From an uncultured Streptococcus sp. (GTDB taxonomy: Bacteria; Bacillota; Bacilli; Lactobacillales; Streptococcaceae): 5,809 nt of DNA. The stretch is taken from contig CAJPSM010000080.1 of assembly GCA_905373305.1 (NCBI GenBank), positions 1 to 5,809 of the forward strand. Direction: 5' to 3'. Position numbers and translations under genes: made by a program. Below, one piece after another: positions 5,789-5,809 of this stretch. Within the stretch, counting starts at the first letter, position 1. Every line of letters starts with the position of its first letter. The notes under the pieces are model-generated. The model searched no databases. It was given only the letters and a program-made list of their open reading frames with translations, and had not been told where the DNA came from.

Positions 5789-5797
5789 TGGTATACT
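5789..5797 (+). promoter_or_regulatory. Extended -10 promoter for a gene to the right of the window
   Basis: TGG followed by TATACT (5792-5797) forms a TGnTATAMT extended -10 element with no good -35 at normal spacing. It points rightward, and no start codon follows within the remaining 12 bases, so its gene lies outside. In other streptococci ruvA and related repair genes follow mutL, but the identity here is not visible. Confidence 0.65.
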
Positions 5798-5809
5798 AGA
5801 TAGGCAAAA

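Noticed and set aside
1..5809. Insertion sequence, CRISPR array, tRNA or rRNA
   Set aside because: No transposase, regularly spaced repeats, cloverleaf or ribosomal RNA sequence was seen on either strand.

Overview
The window looks like chromosomal DNA of a streptococcus of the mitis group (relatives of Streptococcus pneumoniae, S. mitis and S. oralis). The main reason is the complete 649-residue MutL, which matches what I remember of pneumococcal HexB in length and nearly throughout in sequence. The DNA has moderate A+T content, strong AGGAG-type ribosome binding sites and TGnTATAAT extended -10 promoters, all usual for streptococci. The exact species cannot be fixed from the sequence alone.

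Layout, left to right. (1) 1-1528, plus: the C-terminal 60% of mutS (hexA), cut by the window edge. It ends in a hairpin terminator that appears to work in both directions. (2) 2464-1569, minus: a two-gene unit made of a stand-alone LytTR-domain DNA-binding protein followed by a four-helix DUF3021-type membrane protein. The genes overlap by four bases (ATGA). This is the architecture of the streptococcal LytTR regulatory systems such as HdrRM and BrsRM of S. mutans. (3) 2465-2672: a 208-bp divergent control region between the LytTR gene and mutL. It holds a promoter for each side and, between them, a perfect 8-bp direct repeat with a 21-bp period, the spacing expected of LytTR-family binding sites. 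(4) 2673-4622, plus: complete mutL (hexB), of the endonuclease-bearing type. (5) 5669-4658, minus: a second regulator plus membrane-protein pair, an XRE-type helix-turn-helix protein with two C-terminal membrane helices and an RDD-family membrane protein. The terminator between mutL and this pair lies partly inside the last codons of the RDD gene. (6) 5670-5809: a divergent control region with a promoter for the XRE gene and an extended -10 promoter pointing out of the window on the right.

MutS and MutL form the mismatch repair (Hex) system. MutS recognises mismatches; MutL is recruited and, in bacteria without MutH, nicks DNA itself. Putative clamp-binding motifs are visible in both. Each repair gene faces a minus-strand cassette of 'DNA-binding protein + membrane protein', so repair genes and small membrane-linked regulatory modules alternate. 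The most interesting signal is the candidate LytTR box placed almost symmetrically (about -50 and -71) to both the LytTR promoter and the mutL promoter. It raises the possibility that the LytTR system controls itself and perhaps also mutL. That is an inference and has not been tested.
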